Shown one piece after another: positions 18,802 to 27,052 of a DNA stretch of 64,000 nt. The position numbers and the translations under genes were made by a program. The notes beneath the pieces were generated by a model that was given only the letters and a program-made list of their open reading frames with translations, searched no databases and was not told where the DNA came from. Position 1 is the first letter of the stretch; each line of letters begins with the position of its first letter. Origin of the DNA: Nonlabens sp. MB-3u-79 (GTDB lineage Bacteria > Bacteroidota > Bacteroidia > Flavobacteriales > Flavobacteriaceae); the NCBI RefSeq assembly GCF_002831625.1, contig NZ_CP025116.1, positions 124,001 through 188,000 on the forward strand, written 5' to 3'.

Positions 18802-19391
18802 ATTTTTATTTTTAAACGCACTTCTTTTTCGATCATCGCAACTGCTTGATCTATACTTAATTCAGAAGTAGCGATGTGTAATAAGGGATTTTTTGGTGCT
18901 TCATAAGGAGCGTTGATTCCCGTGAAGTCTTTTATAATTCCCGCTCTTGCCTTTTGGTACAGACCTTTTACATCCCGCTCTTCACAAACGGATAAAGGGG
19001 TGTCTATAAAAATTTCAACAAAATGATCTGCTCCTACTATTTGTTTTACTTGTTCTCTTTGAGCTTGCAACGGAGATACAAATGCGGCCAAAACAACCAG
19101 TCCTGACTCCATCATTATTTTAGCTACTTCTGCCACTCGTCTTAAATTTTCTTGACGGTCTTCGGTACTAAAACCCAAACCGCTGTTCAATCCAGTTCGC
19201 AGGTTGTCCCCATCTAAGGTTGTGGTATGAAAACCACCGGCATTGAGTTGGATTTCCAAGGCTTTTGCAATGGTAGATTTACCAGACCCAGAAAGCCCCG
19301 TCAACCAAACCACCAAAGGCAAATGACCTTTTAAGCGGGTGCGCTGCTTTTGAAGCTCTTCGTAATCGTAAGCAAAAATATTATTCTCCAT
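18798..19391 (-). CDS. cysC: Adenylylsulfate kinase
   Basis: The 197-residue APS kinase phosphorylates APS to PAPS. GLSGSGKSTIAKALE near residue 33 is the Walker A loop. TTLDGDNLRTGLNSGLGFS binds APS, and FVEIFIDTPLSVCEERDVKGLYQKAR is the lid region. No cysH or sulfite reductase gene is visible beside it, so the PAPS made here may be meant for sulfation rather than for cysteine synthesis. It overlaps the DUF2061 gene by 11 nt and cysD by 4 nt. Confidence 0.96.
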   Translation of the reverse strand: MENNIFAYDYEELQKQRTRLKGHLPLVVWLTGLSGSGKSTIAKALEIQLNAGGFHTTTLDGDNLRTGLNSGLGFSTEDRQENLRRVAEVAKIMMESGLVVLAAFVSPLQAQREQVKQIVGADHFVEIFIDTPLSVCEERDVKGLYQKARAGIIKDFTGINAPYEAPKNPLLHIATSELSIDQAVAMIEKEVRLKIKI

Positions 19392-19620
19392 CTTTTAGGT
19401 TTCTATCTTTGATTCCAAAATCACTCTTATACCAAAAACGTTCGTGGAAGTAATATAGCAACATTTTAATAAATGACTCTGCAATAGCTACTCCAGAGGC
19501 CTTCGTAATAGCTTCAGGATCTTCCCTAAAGAATACATAAGCCAAAATAAAAGTGGTCACACTAGCGATAACACGCCAGGTAATGGTTTTTGCAATATGT
19601 CGTTTTTTGGATACTTCCAT
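19381..19620 (-). CDS. DUF2061 small membrane protein
   Basis: The 79-residue protein is a DUF2061 member: KRHIAKTITWRVIASVTTFILAYVFF is the conserved start with the first membrane helix (about 13-30), and SGVAIAESFIKMLLYYFHERFW holds the second (about 43-60). The family is often found inside cysC/cysD/cysN operons, and its biochemical role is unknown. It sits 1 nt after cysQ and overlaps cysC by 11 nt. An accessory role in sulfate activation or sulfated-glycan synthesis is an inference from context only. Confidence 0.87.
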   Translation of the reverse strand: MEVSKKRHIAKTITWRVIASVTTFILAYVFFREDPEAITKASGVAIAESFIKMLLYYFHERFWYKSDFGIKDRNLKDGE

Positions 19621-19621
19621 A

Positions 19622-20422
19622 TTAGTTGACTATAAAAAAGGGGTTGTACAAATCTTCTTTGTTGTACTGCAAAGGTAATTGGGTCTTAGCATCTAAAACC
19701 TGCAATCCTACAGCTTCACATAGGGCTTGCCCTGCGGCCGTGTCCCACTCCATGGTCGGACCAAAACGCGGGTAGACCTCACAAACTCCCGAAGCGACCA
19801 GGCAAAACTTTAAAGAGCTGCCTACACTTTCAATGACCACTTCCCGTTCGGTTTCTTTTTTAAGATTTTCAATAAAGCCAAGCGTGGCCTCATTCATATG
19901 GGATTTACTTCCCACAACCTTAAGCTCTTCTTCGCTTTTATGCGGTAGTAACTGCTCTGATTTTTCAAGCAGTACTTCCATTTCAGGCAATTCATTTTTG
20001 TAATCGTATCTGTAAGCTGCCGTCATCGTACTATTGGTAAAATACAGCACTCCAGTAACCGGCACGTAAATAATGCCCAATTGCAACTTTGCATCAGTCA
20101 GTAGCGCGATATTTACGGTAAACTCTCCATTTCTATTGATAAATTCTTTGGTGCCGTCCAGCGGGTCAATGATCCAGCATTCTTCCCAGTTTTTACGGGC
20201 TGAATAGGCTACATTTTTAATCTCCTCACTGATGATGGGTATTCCGGTAAGCCCGAGCTGCTCCATTAAAATTGCGTTAGCCGCGAGATCTGCTTGGGTA
20301 AGTGGGGACTCATCGGCCTTTGCCATCGTCTCTATATGTTCCTGATGATAGACTTCTAAAATAGCATCTCCAGCCGTAATTGCTGCTTGTATGCTGTGAT
20401 GCAATAGATCTTGATGAACCAT
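19622..20422 (-). CDS. cysQ: 3'(2'),5'-bisphosphate nucleotidase
   Basis: The 266-residue inositol-monophosphatase-fold enzyme removes PAP, the by-product of sulfotransferases, giving AMP and phosphate. ISEEIK near residue 66 and WIIDPLDGTKEFINRNGEFT near residue 84 bind the metals, and EWDTAAGQALCEAVGL near residue 221 closes the site. LKVVGSKSH is a CysQ-type signature. As first gene of the operon it ties PAPS production to PAP disposal, which is expected if PAPS is used by sulfotransferases. Confidence 0.93.
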   Translation of the reverse strand: MVHQDLLHHSIQAAITAGDAILEVYHQEHIETMAKADESPLTQADLAANAILMEQLGLTGIPIISEEIKNVAYSARKNWEECWIIDPLDGTKEFINRNGEFTVNIALLTDAKLQLGIIYVPVTGVLYFTNSTMTAAYRYDYKNELPEMEVLLEKSEQLLPHKSEEELKVVGSKSHMNEATLGFIENLKKETEREVVIESVGSSLKFCLVASGVCEVYPRFGPTMEWDTAAGQALCEAVGLQVLDAKTQLPLQYNKEDLYNPFFIVN

Positions 20423-20517
20423 AGTTAAAAATATTATGGACGTAAAAATACCAAAGATTTAACCGACACCTGCCAACTTCTGATCGTTTTTTGGTCGGGA
20501 TGGGTTGATCTTGTTCT

Positions 20518-20533
20518 CGCTTTCGCGAAAGCG
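20518..20533. repeat. Chromosomal palindrome copy 2
   Basis: CGCTTTCGCGAAAGCG. It is intergenic, between the divergent cysQ and ABC-F genes. Confidence 0.95.
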
Positions 20534-20700
20534 AAATAACTAAACAAACAAATCCGATAAAACCAGCCCCTACCCGATAAAATTGGAAAGGACTATTTGA
20601 ACACCAGCATCTCAAGGAATAACCAAATTTTGTGGGATTAACATACTGATCTAACTGCTTAAGGCCGTAATATTGCAATCTCTAATTAAGTAGTATACAA

Positions 20701-22596
20701 ATGAATTACATCACCGTAGAAAACGTTACCAGAGCCTTTGCAGATAAAGTGCTTTTTAAAGACCTTTCCATTGGAATCAATCAAGGACAAAAGATAGGTT
20801 TTGTAGCAAAAAACGGATATGGAAAATCGTCGCTGCTCAACATCATCACCCGTGCAGAACAGCCGGACAGTGGTAATGTATCGTATCGGACAGATTTAAG
20901 AATGGCCTTCTTATCTCAAGAACCTGATCTGAATCCCAACATGACTATAGAAGAAGTGATTCTTGATAGTGATGTACCTACCATGAAAATTATCGCCGAT
21001 TATGAGCACTCCATGGCAAACCCAGACGATGCTGACATGATGCAAAAAGCACTGGATGCGATGGATGCGGCAAATGCTTGGGACTTTGAAACCAAATACC
21101 GACAAATCCTCTCCAAATTACGTCTAGATGACCTGACCCAAAAAGTAGGTAACCTCAGTGGTGGACAGAAGAAACGTATCGCTATGGCAATGGCATTGCT
21201 GTCAGACCCGCAGTTGTTGATCATGGATGAGCCTACCAACCACCTGGATCTAGAAATGATCGAGTGGTTAGAAGCTTATTTTAAACAAGAAGACTACACC
21301 ATTCTTATGGTGACTCACGACCGTTATTTCTTAGATCGGGTGTGTAATGAAATTATAGAACTGGACCAAGGGCAACTGTACACCTACAAAGGGAATTATT
21401 CTTACTATGTAGAGAAAAAACAGGAACGCCTTGAAGTAGAACAAACCAATCAAGAAAAAGCACAACAACTCTTTAAAAAGGAGCTGACCTGGATGCGTCG
21501 CCAGCCAAAAGCTAGACGTACCAAATCCAAGTCTCGAATAGAAGATTTCAATCAAATTAAGGAAGCAGCCAGCAACAGACGTAAAGATCATCAAGTAGAA
21601 CTAGAAATCAATATGGAACGCTTGGGAACTAAGGTGGTGGAACTGCATAATATCAGCAAATCCTTTGGCGATAAGCATTTGATTAAAGACTTTTCTTATA
21701 ACTTCTTGCGTGGAGAACGTCTGGGAATTATCGGTAAAAATGGAACTGGAAAATCGACTTTCTTGAACATGATCACCGGTGCCTTAGAAGCAGATGCTGG
21801 TAAAGTAGTGATAGGAGAAACCGTAAAAATCGGTTACTACACGCAAGACGGAATGGAAACCAAACCTGGGCAAAAAGTCATCGATGTGGTCAAACAATAC
21901 GGTGAATACATACCCTTGAACAAAGGAAAGATCATCAGTGCCAGCCAACTCTTGGAACGTTTTCTTTTTGACAACAAGAAGAAACACGACTTTGTAGAGA
22001 AACTGAGTGGTGGTGAGAAAAAGAGGTTGTATTTATGTACGGTTCTTATTCAAAATCCCAACTTCTTGATACTGGATGAACCTACTAACGACCTGGATAT
22101 TCCTACCTTGAACGTACTGGAGAATTTCTTAATGGATTTCCCTGGTTGTATCATAGTAGTAAGTCACGACCGTTATTTTATGGATAAGATCGTCGATCAT
22201 TTATTTGTCTTTAATCAGTCGGGGAACATTACGGACTTCCCTGGAAACTACAGTGATTTTAGAGCTTATGTAGGAAATACAGACCTGGCTTTAGACAAAG
22301 ACACCGAAGAAGCAGCAGCAGTGGCTGCAGCAGCTGTTCCAAAAGCCATCGCAGCACCAAAACCTGAACCTACTTCTGGACCTACTAGAGAGCAACAAAA
22401 AATGCTTTCAAGAACGGAAAACAAGATCAAGCAACTAGAAGAGCAAAAGAAAAAGCTTCAAGACAGCTTTTTAGACCCCAGCATACATCAAGATCAAATG
22501 ACTGAAAACTCCATTCAGTTAGAAAAAATCAAAGCACAGCAAGAAGAAGCTGAAATGGAATGGCTGGAATTGAGTGAGCAGATTGCTGCTAATTAG
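20701..22596 (+). CDS. ABC-F family ATPase (Uup-like)
   Basis: The 631-residue soluble protein has two ABC domains and no membrane part. KNGYGKSSLLNII (about 38-50) and GKNGTGKSTFLNMI (about 343-356) are Walker A, LSGGQKKRIAMAMAL and LSGGEKKRLYLCTVL the signatures, and LIMDEPTNHLDLEMIEWLE and LILDEPTNDLD are Walker B. An Ala/Pro-rich linker (about 540-560) leads to a coiled-coil tail (about 562-631) as in Uup. Members act on ribosomes or on Holliday-like DNA. The gene stands alone on the plus strand, divergent from cysQ, with a copy of the palindromic repeat between them. Confidence 0.93.
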   Translation: MNYITVENVTRAFADKVLFKDLSIGINQGQKIGFVAKNGYGKSSLLNIITRAEQPDSGNVSYRTDLRMAFLSQEPDLNPNMTIEEVILDSDVPTMKIIADYEHSMANPDDADMMQKALDAMDAANAWDFETKYRQILSKLRLDDLTQKVGNLSGGQKKRIAMAMALLSDPQLLIMDEPTNHLDLEMIEWLEAYFKQEDYTILMVTHDRYFLDRVCNEIIELDQGQLYTYKGNYSYYVEKKQERLEVEQTNQEKAQQLFKKELTWMRRQPKARRTKSKSRIEDFNQIKEAASNRRKDHQVELEINMERLGTKVVELHNISKSFGDKHLIKDFSYNFLRGERLGIIGKNGTGKSTFLNMITGALEADAGKVVIGETVKIGYYTQDGMETKPGQKVIDVVKQYGEYIPLNKGKIISASQLLERFLFDNKKKHDFVEKLSGGEKKRLYLCTVLIQNPNFLILDEPTNDLDIPTLNVLENFLMDFPGCIIVVSHDRYFMDKIVDHLFVFNQSGNITDFPGNYSDFRAYVGNTDLALDKDTEEAAAVAAAAVPKAIAAPKPEPTSGPTREQQKMLSRTENKIKQLEEQKKKLQDSFLDPSIHQDQMTENSIQLEKIKAQQEEAEMEWLELSEQIAAN

Positions 22597-22730
22597 TTGA
22601 CCCTTAACTTACAGCAAGCAATCGCCAAATAATTTTGCTCGCAAGCTCACAAATCTAAGTAGACAGGAATTAGGTATCAGTTGAAAACTTCTGGTTGGAA
22701 ACAGCTTTTCTGAATACCATTAACATCACG

Positions 22731-22820
22731 TCAAACCCTTTTGGTTCTCCATTTCGGCAAAGCCGAGACTGCGAACCTGTTTTCCCTTCCTCTGAAGGGA
22801 AAGGCTGGTGTAGTGCGATT
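22731..22820. repeat. Block A copy 1 (90 bp)
   Basis: This copy begins TCAAACCCTTTTGGTTCTCC and ends GCGATT. It matches the copy at 24035-24124 over all 90 bases with about three differences. Inside are short inverted repeats (TTTCGGCAAAGCCGAGA and CCCTTCCTCTGAAGGG). Confidence 0.9.
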
Positions 22821-23018
22821 TATATGCTTACGGAAAGGCAGGATCAGGCGCGGCCCCTAGTGCGAAATAGTCAGCCGGTTTAAAAAGCATTAGTACGTCT
22901 ATCAAGCCTGTATGTTACCAAAACTAAAAAGCTTTCCCCTTATAAATCTTGCATCCGACGAGCGACCAAAGGAGCGAGAGGAATGCACTATTCATTCGTG
23001 TACGAATGAAATAAGGGG

Positions 23019-23144
23019 TTACACATTACTGAAAGTTTTCTATATATCTAGCTGTGCTGGTAATTCCAACATCGCAACAAATTAAAAGCTTTCCCCTTAT
23101 GAAATAAGGGGAACATTTCATTCGTGTACGAATGAAATAAGGGG
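23019..23144. repeat. Unit C copy 1 (126 bp)
   Basis: The unit contains the CCCCTTATgaaATAAGGGG hairpin and a second hairpin with arms ATTTCATTCG and CGAATGAAAT around TGTA. Units at 23629, 23723 and 23850 are close copies. Confidence 0.85.
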
Positions 23145-23167
23145 TTTCACGGTGCTGGAAGTTTACG

Positions 23168-23596
23168 TTAAGAGCTTTTCTCTCTCACCACATCTCGTAT
23201 CCATTCAAAAATATGTTCCAGATTCTCAAAGACCATTTTATTCTCAAATCTAAGAATCGTAAAACCAAGTTCCTCTAAATCTTGATCTCTTCGCTCATCT
23301 TGATCTCTTGCTTCTGGATGATTGTGAATTTCTCCATCCAGCTCAATAATTAAACCTATAGAAGCACAATAAAAATCGACTATATAATTACGAATAGAAT
23401 GTTGTCTTTGAAAACGCAAACCGTCGAGTTGTTTTGATTTGAGGTGCGACCACAAATACTTTTCTGCTGGAGTGCTATTGCTACGCAGTTTTCTTCGATA
23501 GTATTCTAAAGACTTTTTGGTATGGATCCGTTTTTTATTCAAGGTAGGAAGATAATAAAAAGCTTTTGTACATCTATCAAGCCTGTATCTCCCCAA
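23168..23596 (-). CDS. DUF559 endonuclease-domain protein embedded in repeats
   Basis: The protein of up to 142 residues is a DUF559 member (PD-(D/E)xK-like, Vsr-related). RKLRSNSTPAEKYLWSHLK, GLRFQRQHSIRNYIVDFYC, LIIELDGEIHNH and LGFTILRFENKMVFENLE contain the expected acidic and Q/E residues. No ATG lies in the first 100 codons: the frame opens with TTG at 23596, or TTG at 23542. About the first 15 residues come from repeat block B. The gene is bracketed by the same short sequences that bracket block A elsewhere in the array. Function is unknown; it could act as a nuclease for the repeat array or be a passenger. It may also have lost its original start. Confidence 0.72.
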   Translation of the reverse strand: MGRYRLDRCTKAFYYLPTLNKKRIHTKKSLEYYRRKLRSNSTPAEKYLWSHLKSKQLDGLRFQRQHSIRNYIVDFYCASIGLIIELDGEIHNHPEARDQDERRDQDLEELGFTILRFENKMVFENLEHIFEWIRDVVREKSS

Positions 23597-23628
23597 AAAT
23601 AAAAGCTTTCCCCTTATGAAATAAGGGG

Positions 23629-23722
23629 TTACACAGTGCTGGACGTTTTCTATACCTCTAGACTATGCTAGCAATTCCAACGTCGCAACAAATTAAAAGC
23701 TTTCCCCTTATGAAATAAGGGG
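23629..23722. repeat. Unit C copy 2 (94 bp, short form)
   Basis: It starts TTACACAGTGCTGGACG and ends with the CCCCTTATgaaATAAGGGG hairpin, lacking the second hairpin seen in the longer copies. Confidence 0.88.
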
Positions 23723-23849
23723 TTACACAGTGCTGGACGTTTTCTATACCTCTAGACTATGCTCGCAATTCCAACATCGCAACAAATTAAAAGCTTTCCC
23801 CTTATGAAATAAGGGGAACATTTCATTCGTGTACGAATGAAATAAGGGG
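23723..23849. repeat. Unit C copy 3 (127 bp)
   Basis: A long form with both hairpins. It is nearly identical to copy 4. Confidence 0.9.
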
Positions 23850-23976
23850 TTACACAGTGCTGGACGTTTTCTATACCTCTAGACTATGCTAGCAATTCCA
23901 ACATCGCAACAAATTAAAAGCTTTCCCCTTATGAAATAAGGGGAACATTTCATTCGTGTACGAATGAAATAAGGGG
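23850..23976. repeat. Unit C copy 4 (127 bp)
   Basis: A long form with both hairpins. It is followed by the TTTCACGGTGCTGGAAGTT tag that also abuts the DUF559 gene. Confidence 0.9.
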
Positions 23977-24034
23977 TTTCACGGTGCTGGAAGTTTTCTA
24001 TATATCTAGATGTGCTCGCAATTCTAAAATCGCT

Positions 24035-24124
24035 TCAAACCCTTTTGGTTCTCCATTTCGGCAAAGCCGAGACTGCGAACCTGTTTTCCCTTCAGCTGAA
24101 GGGAAAGGCTGGTGTTGTGCGATT
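24035..24124. repeat. Block A copy 2 (90 bp)
   Basis: The second copy of the 90-bp block. It sits between a partial unit C on its left and a block B on its right, the same position that the DUF559 gene takes in the left half of the array. Confidence 0.9.
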
Positions 24125-24356
24125 CACATAGGTCGGGAATTAAATCAAGAGATGCTGCATCTTATGGGAATGGTCAGGGATTTAAAAAAGCATTTGTACG
24201 TCTAACTATCTAGTAGTTGCAACAAATTAAAAGCTTTCCCCTTATAAATCTTGCATCCGACGAGGGACAGAAGTAGTGAGAGGAATGCGCATTGAAAACC
24301 TATACAGAAAACCGCGACCGAGACTGAGACTGAGAACTAAAAACTGAAACTAAAAC

Positions 24357-25667
24357 CTACTCCTCCTCAACAGGCACTGCAAATAAATCAAAGTCCTCTG
24401 CTTCTGTAATCACTACATTCACAAAAGAACCTACAGATAAATAGTGCTTGTCTGCATCTATAAGTACTTCGTTATCTACATCTGGACTGTCAAATTCGGA
24501 ACGACCTACAAAATGATTCCCTCGCTTGCGATCGATCATCACTCTGAATTCCTTTCCTATCTTCTGCTGATTCAGCTCCCAAGAGATTTGAGATTGAATT
24601 TCCATGATCTCGTTAGCGCGTTCTTGCTTAACCTCAGCTGGAACATCATCTTCTAGCTTGTAAGCATGCGTATTTTCTTCATGCGAATAAGTAAAACATC
24701 CCATACGTTCAAAACGCTGGTCACTTACCCATTGCTTTAATATTTCAAAATCTTCTTCTGTCTCACCAGGATAGCCTACGATCAATGTGGTACGTATGGC
24801 CATTTCTGGAACCAGCGTTCTGAATTTATCTAGAAGGGCATTCGTTTTTTCAAAAGTAGTCCCACGACGCATGGATTTTAATACAGGCGTAGAAATATGT
24901 TGTAGCGGTATATCAAGGTAATTACACACCTTAGGTTCGCTTTTCATGACGTCTAAAACATCTAGCGGAAAACCAGTTGGGAAGGCATAATGCATACGTA
25001 TCCATTCGATTCCTTCTACTTTTGCTAGCTCTCGTAGCAATTCACCTAATCTTCTTTCTTTATACAAATCAAGACCGTAATAGGTCAGGTCTTGAGCGAT
25101 TAAAATCAATTCTTTTACCCCTTTTGCCGCAAGCTTTTCAGCCTCGATAATAAGGTTTTCAATAGGGGTACTTTTGTGACCACCACGCATTAAAGGAATC
25201 GCACAAAAAGAACATGGTCGGTCACAACCTTCCGCTATTTTGAAATAGGCGTAATTTTTTGGTGTGGTGGTTACTCGTTCCCCTATCAGCTCGTGCTTGT
25301 AATCGGCACCTAGTGCTTTAAGAAGTGATGGCAATTCTGTAGTTCCAAAATACTGATCCACATCTGGAATTTCTTTTTGGAGATCTGGCTTATAACGCTC
25401 CGAAAGACAACCGGATACAAATACCTGATCTACCTCGCCTCTTTGCTTACGTTCTACAAAATCAAGAATGGTATTAACGGATTCTTCCTTAGCATTATCA
25501 ATAAAACCACAGGTATTGATCACTACAATATTTCCTTCTTCTTCATGCACTACATCTTTACCGCTGGCTCTCAATTGACCCATCAGCACTTCACTATCGT
25601 ACACATTCTTAGAACAACCCAAAGTAATTACGTTGATCCTGTTCTTTTTTCTTGTTTTTGTTCTCAT
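24357..25667 (-). CDS. rimO: Ribosomal protein S12 methylthiotransferase
   Basis: The 436-residue enzyme (from ATG of MRTKTRKKNRINVI; a TTG four codons upstream is less likely) is a radical-SAM methylthiotransferase acting on Asp of S12. The MTTase domain has TLGCSKNVYDSEV and VINTCGFIDNAKEES with two of its cluster cysteines, and SGCLSERY has the third. CDRPCSFCAIPLMRGGHKS holds the CxxxCxxC radical-SAM motif, and a TRAM domain (about 370-436) ends the protein. It follows ftsY within 4 kb, as often seen in Flavobacteriia. The minus-strand sequence TAAATTTG at 25684-25677 could be a -7 box, but it lies only about 10 nt before the ATG. Confidence 0.95.
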   Translation of the reverse strand: MRTKTRKKNRINVITLGCSKNVYDSEVLMGQLRASGKDVVHEEEGNIVVINTCGFIDNAKEESVNTILDFVERKQRGEVDQVFVSGCLSERYKPDLQKEIPDVDQYFGTTELPSLLKALGADYKHELIGERVTTTPKNYAYFKIAEGCDRPCSFCAIPLMRGGHKSTPIENLIIEAEKLAAKGVKELILIAQDLTYYGLDLYKERRLGELLRELAKVEGIEWIRMHYAFPTGFPLDVLDVMKSEPKVCNYLDIPLQHISTPVLKSMRRGTTFEKTNALLDKFRTLVPEMAIRTTLIVGYPGETEEDFEILKQWVSDQRFERMGCFTYSHEENTHAYKLEDDVPAEVKQERANEIMEIQSQISWELNQQKIGKEFRVMIDRKRGNHFVGRSEFDSPDVDNEVLIDADKHYLSVGSFVNVVITEAEDFDLFAVPVEEE

Positions 25668-26436
25668 AAGCGGCTGCAAATTTACAACTTAGGCGTGGTT
25701 TATTGGTGTTTTTAACAGGCTTTCTGTTTTCTTAAGAAAATGGAAGTTGATCGGGGAGCGGCTCCAGGCGAAAGCGGTTTTCTGCAAAAGCCTTGTCCGC
25801 AGTTTTAAAAACAAAAGCCTCCTTAAAATCAAAGCTGCTGGAAAGATTTTAAACGATACCCAAAGTTTTGCAGCTAATAAAATGACCGGTCGCAAAAGAT
25901 CTAAATAAGCTAACTGACTAATTGTATTTCTAAAACTTCCTAAAACCCTCCTAGACAAAGGCTTTAACTTTTACTTTCTGGATTGATGATCGATAATTTT
26001 AACATCTCAACACTCAACCAAACATGCCAAGAAAAATACTTTGAATGTTGGTTTCTAAAACTCTTAAAACCCTCCTGGACACCAGCAGTAACTTTTACTT
26101 TTTGGATTGATGATCGATAGTTTTAACATCTCAACACTCAACCAAACATGCCAAGAAAAATACTTTGCATGTTGGTTTCTAAAACTTCCTAAAACTCCTA
26201 AAGCCCTCCTTAACACCAGCAGTAACTTTTACCTTCTGGATTGATGATCGATAATTTTAACATCTCAACACTCAACCAAACATGCCAAGAAAAATACTTT
26301 GAATGTTGGTTTCTAAAACTCTTAAAACCCTCCTGGACACCAGCAGTAACTTTTACTTTTTGGATTGATGATCGATAGTTTTAACATCTCAACACTCAAC
26401 CAAACATGCCAAGAAAAATACTTTGCATGTTGGTTT
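25668..26436. repeat. Gene-free stretch with tandem repeats of the DUF1684 gene tail
   Basis: The stretch 25690-25926 holds no recognisable gene; CGAAAGCGG at 25769 is half of the chromosomal palindrome and may be a decayed copy. From 25927 four direct repeats of 124-134 bp follow, and a partial fifth runs into the coding end of the next gene. Confidence 0.8.
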
Positions 26437-26490
26437 CTAAAACTTCCTAAAACTCCTAAACCCTCCCTGGACACCAGCAGTAACTTTTAC
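25927..26490. repeat. Tandem repeat array, about 125-bp unit, 4 copies plus partial
   Basis: Units span 25927-26051, 26052-26175, 26176-26309 and 26310-26433, and a partial one 26434-26490. Each has TTTCTAAAAC at its start and ATGCCAAGAAAAATACTTTG near its end. Odd and even copies differ in step (GAATGTTGG versus GCATGTTGG), which suggests a later duplication of a two-unit block. The partial unit overlaps the last 18 codons of the DUF1684 gene, so each unit also carries a copy of that coding tail. Confidence 0.92.
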
Positions 26491-27048
26491 AGGTAAATGG
26501 TTTTCTACTGGAGGAATAGGACAAGAAAATCTCTTGCTGTAAGCGCAATAAGGATTGTAGGTATTATTAAAATTAAGTATAACCTTCTCACTTAAAGGCG
26601 ATCTCAAGTCCATATAACGACCTACTTTATAAGATCCTTTTCCATTGGTCTGATCAGTAAAATAAACCGATAAATAATTGTAATATTCTGGATCGTCTTT
26701 TAAACTAGGACTGGATAAAACAAGTAGTTTGCATTTCTTGCCTTTTAAAGTAAAATGCAAATAACCGTATTTTACATAAGAGGCAATGCGCGTAGTTGAA
26801 GTTTCTAATTGCAGTTCTTCTGTATTAGCTAGTGGTTCAAATCTGGCCACCACCACAAATTCTGGATCAAAATCGTAGAAATTTAAATAGCCAAAGTTTT
26901 TCTTTTCCCTTTCTGTTAAGACCTTATTCTCTCCAGATTTGTATTCTAAAGAAAGTTCCTTTCGGTATTCTATAGATTGCTGCTCCTGATCCTGAGCAAA
27001 TAGGCTAAGACTAATAGCGAGTACTAATAAAGTAAGGGTGTTTTTCAT
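26437..27048 (-). CDS. DUF1684 family secreted protein
   Basis: The protein of about 203 residues (start ATG of MKNTLTLLVLAISLSLFAQ, a signal peptide) shows the DUF1684 hallmarks: YFTDQTNGKGSYKVGRYMDL near residue 130, KVILNFNNTYNPYCAYSKRF near 156, and CPIPPVENHLPVKVTAGV near 176. The family's role is unknown; the conserved Cys and Asn/Asp residues suggest a ligand site. The last 18 codons, ending GGFRSFRKF, are written in the sequence of the downstream tandem repeat, so the C-terminus may be non-native. It starts 4 nt after a small membrane-protein gene. Confidence 0.85.
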   Translation of the reverse strand: MKNTLTLLVLAISLSLFAQDQEQQSIEYRKELSLEYKSGENKVLTEREKKNFGYLNFYDFDPEFVVVARFEPLANTEELQLETSTTRIASYVKYGYLHFTLKGKKCKLLVLSSPSLKDDPEYYNYLSVYFTDQTNGKGSYKVGRYMDLRSPLSEKVILNFNNTYNPYCAYSKRFSCPIPPVENHLPVKVTAGVQGGFRSFRKF

Positions 27049-27052
27049 CCTA

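Larger units (their letters stand above)
22597..23167. repeat. Left half of the DUF559-associated repeat array
   Basis: No credible gene lies here. From left to right it holds a 90-bp block A (22731-22820), a block B (about 22880-22990, with CTTGCATCCGACGAG) and one unit C (23019-23144, 126 bp) containing two hairpins. A short TTTCACGGTGCTGGAAGTT tag then runs straight into the DUF559 stop codon. The small open frames across these blocks are repeat-borne and have no recognisable domain. Confidence 0.8.
23597..24356. repeat. Right half of the DUF559-associated repeat array
   Basis: There is no gene. It starts with a block B copy (about 23553-23628, overlapping the DUF559 start) and continues with units C at 23629-23722, 23723-23849 and 23850-23976. 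A partial C with the TTTCACGGTGCTGGAAGTT tag follows (23977-24034), then block A (24035-24124) and block B (about 24181-24290). The last 55 nt form a degenerate hexamer run (GAGACT/GAAACT) that starts just after the rimO stop codon in sense orientation. Confidence 0.85.

Noticed and set aside
22695..22883. 62-residue open frame on the plus strand over block A
   Set aside because: Most of it is the 90-bp A block, and the other A copy is read in a frame with different flanks; no family resemblance.
23600..24000. CRISPR-like look of the regularly spaced repeats
   Set aside because: Units of 94-127 bp follow each other directly without unique spacers, they contain hairpins of differing number, and no cas gene is near.
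25769..25790. A fifteenth palindrome copy
   Set aside because: Only one arm (CGAAAGCGG) is present; it may be a decayed copy but does not meet the exact-core rule.
25689..25958. 89-residue open frame on the minus strand before the tandem repeats
   Set aside because: It starts in repeat DNA, has no recognisable domain and runs up to the rimO promoter area.
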